In this document: positions 15,812-25,795 of the stretch, in pieces
Layout of the letters: each line of letters opens with the position of its first letter
How positions within the stretch are numbered: position 1 is the first letter of the stretch
Assembly (NCBI GenBank): GCA_012221805.1
Contig: CP015195.1
Location: forward strand, 1,597,771 to 1,661,770
Origin: Pasteurellaceae bacterium RH1A
GTDB taxonomy: Bacteria; Pseudomonadota; Gammaproteobacteria; Enterobacterales; Pasteurellaceae
DNA length: 64,000 nt
Direction of reading: 5' to 3'
The notes under the pieces: model-generated
What the model was told of the DNA's origin: nothing
Databases searched by the model: none
What the model saw: only the letters and a program-made list of their open reading frames with translations
Position numbers and translations under genes: made by a program

Positions 15812-15837
15812 AAGATCTCGTTTGAGATCTTTTTTTT
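15812..15837 (+). terminator. Second terminator in tandem
   Basis: AAGATCTC / GAGATCTT (15812-15819 with 15824-15831), GTTT loop, followed by TTTTTT. It lies 20 nt beyond the first terminator and 53 nt before the amidohydrolase gene, so readthrough into that gene is doubly blocked. Confidence 0.8.
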
Positions 15838-15889
15838 CGCCTACAAGCGGGCAGGATTTGATAAAAATTTGCAAATTTAGAGGAAAACC

Positions 15890-16876
15890 ATGAGCCAGTT
15901 AATTCGCACCCTAAAAAGCCATATTCGTGATGAAGTGATTAAAAAAGGCGGTTGGGTCAATGCCCATGCCCACGCCGACCGGGCCTTTACCATGACGCCT
16001 GAAAAAATCACTATCTACCAAAATGCCAACCTGCAACAAAAGTGGGACTTGGTGGATGAGGTTAAGCGCCAATCCAGCGTGGACGACTACTACCGCCGCT
16101 TTAGCCAGGCCATTGAGCTGATGATTTCCCAAGGGGTGACGGCCTTTGGCACCTTTGTGGACATCGACCAAATTTGTGAAGATCGGGCCATTATTGCCGC
16201 CCACAAGGCCCGAGAGGTTTATAAGAGCGACATCATCCTCAAGTTCGCCAACCAAACCCTCAAGGGGGTGATTGAACCGACCGCCCGCAAGTGGTTTGAT
16301 ATTGGTTCGGAAATGGTGGATATGATTGGTGGCCTGCCCTATCGGGATGAATTGGACTACGGCAAGGGCCTGGAGGCCATGGATATTTTGATGGAGACGG
16401 CCAAGTCCCAGGGCAAGATGTTGCATGTTCACGTCGATCAGTTCAACACCCCAACCGAAAAAGAAACCGAGCAGCTTTGCGATAAGGCCATGGAGCACGG
16501 CATGCAGGGCCGAGTGGTCGGCATTCACGGCATTTCCATTGGCGCCCATTCCAAAGAATACCGTCAGATGCTTTATCAGAAAATGAAGGCCTGCGATATG
16601 ATGATGATCGCCTGCCCTATGGCCTGGATCGACAGTAACCGCAAGGAAGATCTTATGCCCTTCCATAATGCCCTAACGCCTGCCGATGAGATGATCCCCC
16701 AGGGCATTACAGTGGCCATTGGCACGGACAATATCTGCGACTATATGGTACCGCTTTGCGAGGGCGATATGTGGCAGGAGTTGAGCCTACTCTCGGCAGG
16801 CTGCCGCTTTACCCACTTGGATGAGATGGTTAATATTGCCAGTACCAATGGGCGCAAGGTGCTGGGTTTGCTGTAA
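15890..16876 (+). CDS. Amidohydrolase, cytosine deaminase-like
   Basis: 328 residues. The metal-dependent hydrolase signatures are clear: NAHAHADRAF near residue 24 (HxH), HVHVDQFN (about 183), IHGISIGAH (about 208) and a catalytic-aspartate region IGTDNICDY (about 280). The HVHVDQ...H...D pattern is that of the CodA/AtzC branch, which deaminates cytosine or related rings. The fold usually has 400 or more residues with beta-sandwich parts at both ends; here the N-terminal strands are almost absent, so it may be a shorter subfamily. It lies divergent to riboswitch-controlled thiB, which might hint at pyrimidine or thiamine-precursor salvage, but that is only position. Confidence 0.7.
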   Translation: MSQLIRTLKSHIRDEVIKKGGWVNAHAHADRAFTMTPEKITIYQNANLQQKWDLVDEVKRQSSVDDYYRRFSQAIELMISQGVTAFGTFVDIDQICEDRAIIAAHKAREVYKSDIILKFANQTLKGVIEPTARKWFDIGSEMVDMIGGLPYRDELDYGKGLEAMDILMETAKSQGKMLHVHVDQFNTPTEKETEQLCDKAMEHGMQGRVVGIHGISIGAHSKEYRQMLYQKMKACDMMMIACPMAWIDSNRKEDLMPFHNALTPADEMIPQGITVAIGTDNICDYMVPLCEGDMWQELSLLSAGCRFTHLDEMVNIASTNGRKVLGLL

Positions 16877-16909
16877 TAACATAAAATAACAAGGGGGCTA
16901 TTGATAATT

Positions 16910-17030
16910 CCCCCCTCAGCCCTTCGGGCAGCTCCCCCGCAAGCGGAGGGAGCGAAAGTTACACAAAATATTGATGGGAAACTTCCCTCCACCCGCTTGC
17001 GGGGGGAGGTGCCGAAGGCGGAGGGGGGGG
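16910..17030. repeat. Palindromic repeat, family D (copy D2)
   Basis: The reverse complement of D1 (8768-8886), including the loop, with only a few changes and a short insertion. It occupies the spacer between the convergent amidohydrolase gene and rnb. Confidence 0.85.
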
Positions 17031-17085
17031 ATTTAACTAACTTTAATTAAATTATCAACAGCCCCTAGGGCGTGTCCTAGCTTAT

Positions 17086-19061
17086 TTAAACCAAGTTCCC
17101 CACAATAGAACGAGTTTCTAGGCGAACTTCAGTCAATTTTACCCGTACAGCCTGGCCAATTTGGTAAGCCTTTTCGCCCTTGATATAGAGGGCGATTTCC
17201 TCTGGGCGGTAGTCCATTTCCTCCTTGTTGTCGTGGAGGGTGGAGAAAGGCACAAAGATGGACGCACCATTTTCAATCACTCGCACCCGTAGGCCACCAC
17301 GGGAAACATCGGCAATTTCGCCCTCAAATTCCACATTCTGCTCCACTTTCGGGGCCAAATAGCGGGCATAGAGCCAGTCGGCAATATCCCTTTCCACCAT
17401 ACGGTTTTGCTTGCGAGCCTCTTGCAGGCGGGCCAAAATACTTTCCTCTACAGGCGGTGTAGCTTGCTGACGCAAACAGGCCTTAATCAGACGATGATTG
17501 ACCATATCGCCATACTTACGAATCGGTGAAGTCCAGGTGGCATAGTGGCTAATGCCCAGGCCAAAGTGCGGGGCCACCGTGTTGCTAAAGAGGGCGAAGG
17601 TCAAATAACGGCGTAAACGTAGTTCCAAGAAGTTTTCAGGGAAATCCCGAATGTCCCGCTGCATTTGGCAGTAGCCATCTAGGGTTTGTAAGGCCTCTAG
17701 GCTGTAACGCTCTGCCAATTCGGCTCGGTTTTCATCGGTCGCTAGGGTATCCAGCAAGAAGGCTTGCACAGCTTCTAGGTTCTTAGGATCAAAGCCTGAA
17801 TGGGTGTTAAAGACCCCTGTTTGGGCGTTTTTGTCCAAGAATTGGGCGGCACAGATATTGGCAATGATCATCGATTCTTCAATCATCTGGTTGGCAATGC
17901 GACGGTATTCCACGTGAATATCGGTCACTTCGCCATCTTCTGCTAGCTCAAAACTGTAATCGCCTTGTTCCTTAAAGACCAGGGCGTTTTTGCTACGCCA
18001 GTCAATTCGGGCCAGGGTGAATTGGTGGAGCCAGTCGATTTGTTGCTTGGTCTCCGCCTCCTCTGGTTGCCAGGCCTTTTCCTTGCCCTCTAGGTAGTCG
18101 GACACATTATCGTAGGCCAGTTTCGCCTTGGACTCGACCCAGGCAGAGGTGAAGCGAGTCTCGCCTACAATCTCCCCGCTTAAATCGGTTTCGATAAAGG
18201 CCACCAGGGCTGGGCGTTTGGCATTTGGCACAAGGGAACAGAGGTCGTCTGATAATTCCCGTGGCAGCATTGGGATATTAAAGCCTGGCAGGTAGTTGGT
18301 GAAACAACGCTGGCGGGCGGCCTGTTCAATCTTGGAATCCAGCGGAATATAGGCCGTTGGGTCGGCAATGGCTACCACCAGCTTCCAGCCTGTTTGCTGG
18401 CCCTTGGTCTCAAGTGGCTCGATATAAAGGGCATCGTCCATATCCTGGGTGCTTGGGCTGTCGATGGTGGTGAAGTAAAGACTGGTTAGGTCTTCACGTT
18501 CTAATTCATCGTGCAACTCATAGCTGGCCTCATTGGCCACGGGTTCACGGGGCTGCTCGTGGCGGGCCAGCGTAACCCACCAAGGAGCGAAGTTGTCGTC
18601 CTTGCTACAGATAAACTGGGTGATTTGGGCGAAGAAAAAGCGATCATCACGCAAAGGGTGGGTCTTGAGTTCAGCCACCACCCAGTCGCCCTCTTGCAGT
18701 TTTTCCGCCACCTTCTTCTGCTGGCTGGCTCCGATTGGTGCCTTGATGTTAGGGTGATCAACCACCACCTGCAACTTGCCCTCACGGCCGAATTTGACCC
18801 GTGCAATAAAGCGGGTCAGCATAGGCTCAATGAGGCTGTCCACTTCGGCTTGTTCCTTATCACCATCCTTGATCACAGCAGCCTTGATCTTATCGCCGTG
18901 CATCACCTTCTTCATTTCTTGAGGGGAATAAAGTAGCTCTTTTTCTCGCATTCTAAGAAGCCGTAGGCCTTGTCCGTGCCTTTGACCGTGCCTTCAACAA
19001 ATTCCTTGCTGTCGTGCATTTGCTGTTTTAATTGGGCAAGTAGGGGGTTGTTTTGAAACAT
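17086..19061 (-). pseudogene. rnb: Exoribonuclease II, frameshifted near the N-terminus
   Basis: The expected start is ATG at 19059-19061 and the first ~45 codons read [15 protein letters not shown]...[19 protein letters not shown], matching RNase II. At the C4 run (minus strand; G's at 18923-18926) this frame runs into TGA, and the rest continues in another frame from [14 protein letters not shown] onward. One more C would restore the gene. The remaining 600-plus residues are intact: the RNB catalytic aspartates (STQDMDDALYIEP), the IANICAAQF region and a C-terminal S1 domain. An ATG at 18951 could start a protein without the first cold-shock domain. RNase II degrades mRNA 3' to 5'. A homopolymer sequencing error is a real alternative. 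Confidence 0.8.
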
Positions 19062-19082
19062 TAATTTTAATTCTCTATAAAT

Positions 19083-19113
19083 AAAAATGCCCTGCCCTAT
19101 AATTAGAGCAGGG
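19083..19113 (-). terminator. fabI terminator
   Basis: CCCTGCTC and GGGCAGGG (minus strand; 19090-19113) form an 8-bp stem followed by CATTTTTATTT. It lies between the fabI stop and rnb. Confidence 0.6.
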
Positions 19114-19169
19114 ATGGGAGGATATAAGCGGTATAAAAAGCCTTATTTTTTGCAAGGCCTGCACAAAGA

Positions 19170-19958
19170 TTACTCTTCGCCCAACTCACCCATGGCTGTG
19201 ATGCTAAAGCCTGCATCCACATGGACGATTTCACCGGTAATACCTGAGGCTAAATCAGAGCATAAGAAGGCGGCTGAGTTACCCACATCTTCAATGGTTA
19301 CGGTACGTTTAAGAGCAGCTGTTTGTTCAAAGGCAGCTAGCATTTTCTTGAAGTTCTTAATACCAGAAGCTGCAAGCGTGCGGATTGGGCCGGCTGAAAT
19401 GGCGTTTACACGAATGCCGTCTTTACCCAGGTCGGCTGCCATCACACGGGTGGCCGCTTCAAGGGAGGCCTTGGCCAAGCACATCACGTTGTAGTTTGGA
19501 ATGGCACGCTCTGCCCCTAAGTAAGACAGGGTTAAGAGGGCCGCATTTGGATTTAAGAAGGGGCGAGCAGCCTGGGCCATGGCTACAAAGCTGTAGGCAC
19601 TGATGTCGTGGGCAATGCGGTAGCCCTCACGGGTGGCGGCATTAACGTAGTCGCCGTCTAACTGATCGCCTGGAGCAAAGGCAATGGCGTGGACAAAGCC
19701 ATCAAACTTATCCCAAGTTTTGCTAAGGTCTGCAAAGCAGGTTTGGATGCTTTCATCGGTGGCCACGTCTAATGGCAACACGATGTCTGAACCAAATTCC
19801 TTGGCGAAGTCTTCAACACGCGATTTTAATTTATCATTTAAGTAGGTAAAGGCCAGCTCTGCCCCCTGCTCTTTCATGGATTTGGCAATGCCGTAGGCAA
19901 TAGAACGGTTGCTTGCAAGGCCTGTGACTAAAATACGTTTACCAGCTAAAAAGCCCAT
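19170..19958 (-). CDS. fabI: Enoyl-[acyl-carrier-protein] reductase (NADH)
   Basis: 262 residues. It performs the last reduction of each fatty-acid elongation cycle. The start [28 protein letters not shown] contains the atypical SDR nucleotide site, and the catalytic pair Tyr-x6-Lys is in [28 protein letters not shown]. The [14 protein letters not shown] segment near residue 190 is typical of FabI. It is monocistronic as far as visible, upstream of rnb. Confidence 0.97.
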   Translation of the reverse strand: MGFLAGKRILVTGLASNRSIAYGIAKSMKEQGAELAFTYLNDKLKSRVEDFAKEFGSDIVLPLDVATDESIQTCFADLSKTWDKFDGFVHAIAFAPGDQLDGDYVNAATREGYRIAHDISAYSFVAMAQAARPFLNPNAALLTLSYLGAERAIPNYNVMCLAKASLEAATRVMAADLGKDGIRVNAISAGPIRTLAASGIKNFKKMLAAFEQTAALKRTVTIEDVGNSAAFLCSDLASGITGEIVHVDAGFSITAMGELGEE

Positions 19959-20043
19959 AGTGTTTTCCTCTTAATTTGATTTCTGCCCCAATGGCAAGTG
20001 GCAGGATTATAGCCAAATTTGGAGGGATTAGCAAAGCTGACCA

Positions 20044-20718
20044 TTAAGCCACAAAACCCTGTAAAATTCTGGCGGTAAATTGCTTGCGTAAGTAAAAACC
20101 CAGGGGCAGGGACTGAACCTGCTCTCCCCTGTCGTTGATGGCTGCTGCTCTAGCCTGGCTATTCCTGCCCTTGGGGCGAAGCTGGAGGACTTCTCCCAAT
20201 CTGGCATTAATTTGGTGAAGTTTGCCCAGCACGATGAGATCCATCAGTTCCTCCCAATCGGCCTTTAACAAAAGCTCCTCTTCTTCACTGGGCGACCATA
20301 AAATAGGCTGGCCGATCAGGCGTTGGCCTAGCGGGATAGCTCGCTCCCCCTGCACGGGTATCCACAAAACCCTTTGTAATTTATGCCGAACGTGGGACTG
20401 CTCCCAAACGAGTCCGTGATTATGGGTGAGCGGGGCCAGGCTGACAAAGGTGGTTTCAAGCGGCAGGCCTTGGCCATTGACTGGAATGGTTTTAAGCTCA
20501 ATGCCCAAATGGGCAAAATCCTGCTCGGCCTTGGAACCTGCCTTAGCACCTAGGGCCGTTTCAATCAGCATACCGACCCAGCCCTTGTCTCGGCGCAGAT
20601 CAGGCGGCACAGGAATATTGAGCTGGCCGGCAATTTCACCTAGGCTAAAACCTGCCAGCAACTGGGCTTGGGCCAAGAGCTGGCTTTCAGATAAGGAATG
20701 GTTGGCTAAGGGCATCAT
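20044..20718 (-). CDS. mutH: DNA mismatch repair endonuclease MutH
   Basis: 224 residues, the usual size. It nicks the unmethylated strand at hemimethylated GATC sites after MutS and MutL find a mismatch. The nuclease residues lie in [37 protein letters not shown], which carries the E...D...ExK pattern. Its presence implies Dam methylation in this organism. It lies downstream of argF on the same strand with 26 nt between. Confidence 0.95.
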   Translation of the reverse strand: MMPLANHSLSESQLLAQAQLLAGFSLGEIAGQLNIPVPPDLRRDKGWVGMLIETALGAKAGSKAEQDFAHLGIELKTIPVNGQGLPLETTFVSLAPLTHNHGLVWEQSHVRHKLQRVLWIPVQGERAIPLGQRLIGQPILWSPSEEEELLLKADWEELMDLIVLGKLHQINARLGEVLQLRPKGRNSQARAAAINDRGEQVQSLPLGFYLRKQFTARILQGFVA

Positions 20719-20744
20719 ACAAGCGAATAATTTCTAAACCTAAC

Positions 20745-21758
20745 TTAATTAAACTCATCTCCTAAGGTTGCCACCATCACGGCCTTGATGGTGTGCATGC
20801 GGTTTTCGGCTTCATCAAAAACGATGGAGGCTGCTGATTCAAAGACCTCATCGGTCACTTCCAGCCCTTGCATCCCGTATTTTTGGGCAATTTCCTTGCC
20901 CACCACCGTTTCATCATCGTGGAAGGCTGGGAGGCAGTGGAGGAATTTCACATGAGGGTTGCCTGTGAGCTTCATCAAATCAGCATTAACCTGATAAGGC
21001 CTCATCAGTTTAATCCGCTCATCCCAGGCTGATTCAGGTTCGCCCATGGAGACCCACACATCGGTATAGACAAAGTCCACATCCTTAACTCCCTCAGCCA
21101 CATCTTCGGTGCAGGTAATTTTAGCACCGGTTTCCTGGGCAAGTTCCTTAACCTCATCCAGCAGGGCCTCTTCTGGGAAGAACTGTTTTGGCGCAACTAG
21201 GCGTAAGTCCAAGCCCATCAGGGCTGCTCCTTCCACAAAGGAATTGCCCATATTGTTGCGGGCATCGCCCAAATAGGCCAGTTTCATTTGGTTGAGGGGC
21301 TTGTCGCAATGTTCCATCATGGTCAGGAAATCAGCCAAAATTTGAGTTGGGTGGAATTCATCGGTTAAGCCATTCCAAACCGGCACACCAGCATGATCGG
21401 CCAGGGTTTGCACTAACTCCTGGCCAAAGCCCCGATATTGAATGCCATCGTACATTCTACCCAGCACACGGGCCGTGTCCTTCATGGATTCCTTATGGCC
21501 AATTTGCGATCCACTTGGGCCGATATAGGTCACATTAGCCCCCTGATCAAAGGCCGCCACCTCAAAGGCACAGCGGGTGCGGGTGGAAGTTTTCTCAAAA
21601 ATCAGGGCGATATTCTTGCCCTGCATGGTTTTCTGTTCGGTCTTGTTTTTCTTATCTGCCTTTAACTTGGCTGATAGATCTAAGAGAGACTGGATTTCAG
21701 CAGGGGTAAAATCCATTAGGCGAAGGAAGTGGCGATGTTTTAAATTGGGTGTTGGCAT
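20745..21758 (-). CDS. argF: Ornithine carbamoyltransferase
   Basis: 337 residues. It makes citrulline from ornithine and carbamoyl phosphate. The carbamoyl-phosphate site STRTRC (about 58), HPTQ (about 135) and the ornithine-site motif HCLPAFHD (about 275) are all present. Start [22 protein letters not shown] is typical of the catabolic/anabolic OTCases of Pasteurellaceae (arcB/argF; the two cannot be told apart here). argG lies elsewhere in this window and rocD also uses ornithine. Confidence 0.93.
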   Translation of the reverse strand: MPTPNLKHRHFLRLMDFTPAEIQSLLDLSAKLKADKKNKTEQKTMQGKNIALIFEKTSTRTRCAFEVAAFDQGANVTYIGPSGSQIGHKESMKDTARVLGRMYDGIQYRGFGQELVQTLADHAGVPVWNGLTDEFHPTQILADFLTMMEHCDKPLNQMKLAYLGDARNNMGNSFVEGAALMGLDLRLVAPKQFFPEEALLDEVKELAQETGAKITCTEDVAEGVKDVDFVYTDVWVSMGEPESAWDERIKLMRPYQVNADLMKLTGNPHVKFLHCLPAFHDDETVVGKEIAQKYGMQGLEVTDEVFESAASIVFDEAENRMHTIKAVMVATLGDEFN

Positions 21759-21963
21759 AGGGAGATCCTCTTGGTTTGTTATTATGGCGAGATTATAGGC
21801 TAGTTTTTCGTTTTTTTTAAGCCTTGTTTGCCTCTGTCAAGCAGGAATTTTTGCTTTTGCGATCCTGATCGAGAAAATCGCTTTTCCTGCTTGTTCTTAC
21901 TCTTTTTCGCATTAAAATCCTTTTATTGATTGAAAAATAGTTAAAAGGTAATTATTATTTTAT

Positions 21964-22254
21964 ATGTATTCATATAGATTTGAATGGGATAAAAATAAGG
22001 CGCTAAGCAATCTGAAAAAACATCAGATTAGCTTTGAAACAGCAACTCATGTCTTTAAAGATCCTAATATATTGCTTAAACAAGACCGTTTTGAACACGG
22101 AGAAGAACGTTGGCAAGCCATTGGAAATGTTGCAGGCCATCGTATATTGTTAGTTGCTCACACATATCGTTTCCAGCAAGGAACCGAAGTGATTCGGATT
22201 ATTTCCGCCCGTAAAGCCAATGCCAAAGAGAAGAAAGAATATGACAATCGTTAG
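21964..22254 (+). CDS. brnT: BrnT family toxin
   Basis: 96 residues. The start FEWDKNKALSNLKKHQISFETATHVFKD and the later GEERWQAIGNVAGHRILLVAHTYR...IRIISARKANAKEKKEY are the conserved core of BrnT, a RelE-fold ribonuclease that stops translation. The gene overlaps its antitoxin by 14 nt. The surrounding spacer is AT-rich. The pair is a two-gene islet between argF and rhlB. Confidence 0.93.
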   Translation: MYSYRFEWDKNKALSNLKKHQISFETATHVFKDPNILLKQDRFEHGEERWQAIGNVAGHRILLVAHTYRFQQGTEVIRIISARKANAKEKKEYDNR

Positions 22255-22525
22255 TTACACTTTAGAAACCTTACCACCGCCTAACCCTAAAGAGCTTCAG
22301 GCTATTGATGCCATGTCTGATGATGATATTGACTATTCAGACATTCCAGCCAATACGCCCGAGCAACTAGCCCAATTCTACCGCCCCATCAAAAAGCAGG
22401 TGACTGCCAAAATTGATGCTGACGTACTGGCCTGGTTAAAAAGCAAGGGCAAGGGCTACCAAACCCGGATGAATAACATTTTACGCCAAGCCATGTTGGA
22501 AGAACGCCAATTTGCCAGAGAATAG
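22241..22525 (+). CDS. brnA: BrnA family antitoxin
   Basis: 94 residues from the ATG at 22241, which has AGAGAAGA upstream; a frame from 22220 is possible but starts inside brnT without a ribosome site. The C-terminal half, KKQVTAKIDADVLAWLKSKGKGYQTRMNNILRQAM, is a ribbon-helix-helix DNA-binding domain; the N-terminal acidic segment (MSDDDIDYSDIP) is the part that binds the toxin. It neutralises BrnT and represses the operon. Confidence 0.92.
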   Translation: MTIVSYTLETLPPPNPKELQAIDAMSDDDIDYSDIPANTPEQLAQFYRPIKKQVTAKIDADVLAWLKSKGKGYQTRMNNILRQAMLEERQFARE

Positions 22526-22629
22526 GCCCTAAACCTTGTGACAAGCCAGGTCTTGTGGTATCTTGCCCCTAATTTTTAGTCCTGCAAGCGAGCCAGTTTG
22601 GCCCATTTTTTGCAAACAGAGGCAACCCT

Positions 22630-23856
22630 ATGTCAAAACACCTCACTGAACAACGTTTTATTGATTTCCCCATCCACGAAAATGTCCTGGCCGCTCTTGA
22701 TAGCAAGGGCTTTGAGTTCTGTACCCCTATTCAGGCCTCTTCCCTGCCCTACACGCTGGCAGGCCAAGATATTGCAGGCCAGGCTCAAACAGGGACAGGC
22801 AAGACCATGGCCTTTTTGGTGGCCACCTTCCACCACCTGCTCAAGCAAGATTTAGACACCAAATCCAACCAGCCTCGTGCCCTCATTCTGGCTCCAACCC
22901 GTGAACTGGCGGTACAAATCGCCTCTGATGCGGAACTCTTAGTCAAACATTCTGGCCTCAAGATTGCCTTGGCCTATGGCGGCGATGGTTACGACAAGCA
23001 ACTCAAGGCCATTGAACAGGGCGTGGATATTTTGGTCGGCACGACTGGCCGGGTGATTGATTATGTTAAGCAGGCTATTATTGATCTGAATAAGGTGCAG
23101 GTGGTGGTACTGGATGAGGCCGATCGGATGTTCGATCTGGGCTTTATCAAGGACATCCGCTACCTCATGCGTAAATGCCCTAAACCAAGCGAACGCCTGA
23201 CCATGCTCTTCTCTGCCACCCTTTCTCACCGTGTGCGGGAGCTGGCCTTTGAAGATATGAACGATGCCCAATATATTGAAATTGAACCAGAGCAACGCAC
23301 CGGCGAGCGGATTAAGGAAGAGCTCTTTTACCCCTCTAACAAGGACAAGATGGCCCTGCTCTTAACTCTTCTGGAAGAAGAATGGCCTGAACGTTGTATT
23401 GTCTTTGCCAACACCAAACAGAAATGTGAAGACGTTTGGGGCTTTTTGGCCGCCGATGGCCACCGTGTCGGCCTCTTAACCGGCGACATTCCTCAGAAAA
23501 AACGCCTAGCCCTGCTGGATAGCTTTACCAAGGGCGATTTAGATATTCTGGTCGCCACCGATGTAGCCGCCCGTGGCCTGCATATTCCACAAGTCACCCA
23601 CGTTTTCAATTACGATCTGCCAGATGACCGTGAGGACTATGTTCACCGTATTGGCCGGACAGGCCGGGCCGGCGAAAGTGGTCACTCTATCAGCTTTGCC
23701 TGCGAACGCTATGCCATGAACCTGCCAGCCATTGAGGAATATATTGGCCACTCCATTCCAGTTAGCCAATATAACAGCGAGGCCTTACTGGATTTGCCAA
23801 GGCCTTATCGCCTGAAATCCAGCAGCAAGCCGAGCCGAGAGCGCCGCAGAAGATAG
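22630..23856 (+). CDS. rhlB: ATP-dependent RNA helicase RhlB
   Basis: 408 residues. All DEAD-box motifs are present: Q motif FCTPIQ, Walker [19 protein letters not shown] in [17 protein letters not shown], and HRIGRTGR near the C-terminus. The start [23 protein letters not shown] is RhlB-like. RhlB unwinds structured RNA for RNase E and PNPase in the degradosome. The C-terminal tail is short and basic ([11 protein letters not shown]). A strong terminator follows. Confidence 0.95.
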   Translation: MSKHLTEQRFIDFPIHENVLAALDSKGFEFCTPIQASSLPYTLAGQDIAGQAQTGTGKTMAFLVATFHHLLKQDLDTKSNQPRALILAPTRELAVQIASDAELLVKHSGLKIALAYGGDGYDKQLKAIEQGVDILVGTTGRVIDYVKQAIIDLNKVQVVVLDEADRMFDLGFIKDIRYLMRKCPKPSERLTMLFSATLSHRVRELAFEDMNDAQYIEIEPEQRTGERIKEELFYPSNKDKMALLLTLLEEEWPERCIVFANTKQKCEDVWGFLAADGHRVGLLTGDIPQKKRLALLDSFTKGDLDILVATDVAARGLHIPQVTHVFNYDLPDDREDYVHRIGRTGRAGESGHSISFACERYAMNLPAIEEYIGHSIPVSQYNSEALLDLPRPYRLKSSSKPSRERRRR

Positions 23857-23870
23857 TCCAATCCACAAAC

Positions 23871-23899
23871 AAAAATAGCGAGTTAAACTCGCTATTTTT
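23871..23899 (+). terminator. rhlB terminator
   Basis: AAAAATAGCGAGTT pairs with AACTCGCTATTTTT around a single A; the stem itself ends in the T-run. It lies 15 nt after the rhlB stop and immediately before the insertion sequence. Confidence 0.85.
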
Positions 23900-23905
23900 A
23901 GGCAT

Positions 23906-24945
23906 ATAGGACAAAATAGTTGGTAAAAAGTGGCTTAAAGCCTTATAGTACAAGGCTTTAAGCCCTCTTTTTGAAATATGCACAAAAAACTGTCCTTTCT
24001 GCCAACATTCCCCGATCCAGAAGTATGGCAAACAAAATAATGTACAGCGTTACAAATGTCTTAGCTGTAATAAAACATTTACCTTTAAGAATAAATTAGA
24101 TCCTGAAAAAATTTGGCTTGATTATTCATCTGGAAAACAAACACAAGTACAGTTAGCAGAAAAATATTCTTGCTCTTCTCGAACTATTCGAAGATATTTA
24201 GAGAAGCACCCTAAATCCTCCTTAAATAAACCTCAAAATACATACTTGAACTTAATTATTGATACAACATTCTTTCACCGAGATTTTGGTGTAATGGTGT
24301 TTATTGATAGCTCTACAAAAAAGGTGGTTTATCACCAAATAGTCAAAACAGAAAAAGATATCTATTACAAGAAGGCCATGAACCGTTTAAGGGAAAGAAA
24401 TTATATTATTCAATCAGTTACCTGTGATGGGCGTAGAGGCCTCTTAAAAGATTTGTTCAATACACCAACACAGATGTGTCAGTTTCATCTTGTAGCAATC
24501 GTAATGAGGGCATTGAGAAAGAAACATCAATCACATGCAGGAAGAGAATTAAAAAGTATTATTAAGACGCTTAAAACCAGCTCTAAAAATGAATTTTATT
24601 TAAAAATATATGAATGGAAGAGAAAACACCAGGAGTTTTTAAGTGAACGGTCAGATAAACCAAATGAAAAAGGGAAATACCCTTATAAACATCGAAGTGT
24701 AAGAAGTGCTGCTGCGAGTATTAAGCGTTATTATGAATATATTTTTACTTATGAGAAATATCCTGAATTAAATATTGAAAAGACAACAAATAGGATTGAA
24801 GGTTTATTTAAGGAACTAAAAGACAAATTACGTCCGCACAGCGGTTTAACAAGAAAGCATAAGATCTTGTTTATACAGGACTTTTTGAACAAAAAGAGTT
24901 GGTAAGGATCTGTTAAAATAATCTTTACCAACTTTTTTGTCCTAT
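23906..24945 (+). mobile_element. IS256-like insertion sequence (Zn-ribbon variant)
   Basis: The ends ATAGGACAAAATAGTTGGTA (from 23906) and the complement of ATAGGACAAAAAAGTTGGTA (ending 24945) are inverted repeats with one mismatch. The 8-bp flanks TTAGGCAT and AGAGGCAT share AGGCAT, consistent with an aged 8-bp target duplication as made by IS256 relatives. Inside is one transposase gene. A third repeat copy at 24967-24990 is a perfect inverted match to 23901-23924, so the element could also be read as 23901-24990. Confidence 0.7.
23978..24905 (+). pseudogene. Transposase, IS256-like with zinc ribbon, frameshifted start
   Basis: A frame open from 23949 to 24905 has no ATG, GTG or TTG before its zinc ribbon CPFC...YKCLSCNKTF. 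It continues with a helix-turn-helix (QTQVQLAEKYSCSSRTIRRYL) and a DDE catalytic part: IIDTTFF, VTCDGRRGL, CQFHLV and RIEGLFKELK. An ATG at 23978 (MHKK...) is in the wrong frame by one base, separated by an A6 run (23984-23989); losing one A would join them. TTG at 24246 gives only the catalytic 219 residues. It is either a decayed gene or one made by slippage on A6. Confidence 0.7.
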
Positions 24946-24966
24946 AGAGGCATAAAGTGCAAAAAG

Positions 24967-24990
24967 ACCAACTATTTTGTCCTATATGCC
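24967..24990. repeat. Orphan terminal repeat of the insertion sequence
   Basis: 24 bp that are the exact reverse complement of 23901-23924, lying 22 bp outside the element's own right end. It suggests a second copy was once here and was lost. Confidence 0.7.
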
Positions 24991-25027
24991 CAAAAACAAC
25001 CCGCTTGCAGCAACAAGCGGGTTATTT

Positions 25028-25222
25028 TTACTCATATTCTTCAAGCCATTTCAGCAAAATTGCTTCTAAAATAGATTCATTTGAGCCTTCTGGGTTATCG
25101 TCAAACTCCTCCATTTCACAGATCCATTTGTGCATATCGGTGAAACGTACCGTTTTTGGGTCTAAATCTGGGTCACGATCATAGAGTGCCCAGGCGATTT
25201 CTTGTACATCTGTCCATTTCAT
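25028..25222 (-). CDS. iscX: Fe-S cluster assembly protein IscX
   Basis: 64 residues, the normal size. It is a small acidic protein that binds IscS and iron and tunes cluster assembly. [34 protein letters not shown]... and the following [24 protein letters not shown] are family-typical. It is the last gene of the isc operon; its start lies one base from the fdx stop. Confidence 0.95.
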   Translation of the reverse strand: MKWTDVQEIAWALYDRDPDLDPKTVRFTDMHKWICEMEEFDDNPEGSNESILEAILLKWLEEYE

Positions 25223-25223
25223 T

Positions 25224-25562
25224 TTAGTGATCCTCTTTGGCGTGGTTGAGGCTGTATTTTGGAATTTCGACTACAATGTCTTCTGAGCCGATAATGCACT
25301 GGCAGCTCAAGCGGCTGTCAATCTCTAAGCCCCAAGCCTTGTCTAGCATATCTTCTTCTTGCTCGGTAGTTTCGTTCAGGGAATCGTAACCCTCACGAAT
25401 AACAACGTGGCAGGTGGTACAGGCACAAGATTTGTGGCAGGAGTGCTCAATTTCAATGTCGTGATCGTGCAGGATATCAACCAGATTATCGCCTGTCTTG
25501 GCCTCGATCACATAGCCCTCAGGGCAAAGTTCTTCATGTGGTAATACAACAACTTTTGGCAT
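25224..25562 (-). CDS. fdx: 2Fe-2S ferredoxin, ISC type
   Basis: 112 residues. The cluster ligands are in [15 protein letters not shown] (three cysteines of the C-x5-C-x2-C pattern) and the distal RLSCQCIIG. It supplies electrons for Fe-S cluster assembly. It is followed directly by iscX and separated from hscA by 233 bp that contain palindromic repeat E2, an unusual gap inside this operon. Confidence 0.95.
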   Translation of the reverse strand: MPKVVVLPHEELCPEGYVIEAKTGDNLVDILHDHDIEIEHSCHKSCACTTCHVVIREGYDSLNETTEQEEDMLDKAWGLEIDSRLSCQCIIGSEDIVVEIPKYSLNHAKEDH

Positions 25563-25628
25563 TTTTGCTTCCTTCGTAATAAAAATATTGTTTTTTACTC
25601 CCTATCCTTCTTATGGTTTAGCTTATTA

Positions 25629-25696
25629 GTAGGGTGGGCATCCTTGCCCACCATTTTAAATACGCTTTTAATGGTGGGCAAGGATGCCCACCCTAC
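25629..25696. repeat. Palindromic repeat, family E (copy E2)
   Basis: Perfect 24-bp inverted arms beginning GTAGGGTGGGCATCC (25629-25652 and 25673-25696) with a 20-bp loop. It lies between hscA and fdx, inside the isc operon. The first copy is at 15439-15505. Confidence 0.88.
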
Positions 25697-25795
25697 ATAT
25701 CCCATAAGTGAATAAGAAAGTTTGATAAGATCATTTTTTCATAAAACAATCAATCTACCAAGCCTATTTAGGCTGTTAAATTGATAGTTAAATCT

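Noticed and set aside
15911..16666. A 251-codon frame on the minus strand opposite the amidohydrolase gene
   Set aside because: The plus-strand gene has clear metal-binding motifs; the opposite frame is low-complexity His/Gly/Leu-rich and reflects codon bias of the real gene.
22220..22240. An earlier start for brnA
   Set aside because: The first ATG lies well inside brnT without a ribosome site; the ATG at 22241 has one and gives the usual short overlap.
24246..24905. A complete 219-residue transposase starting at TTG 24246
   Set aside because: The same frame continues upstream through a zinc ribbon and helix-turn-helix that belong to the protein, so this is only the catalytic part.
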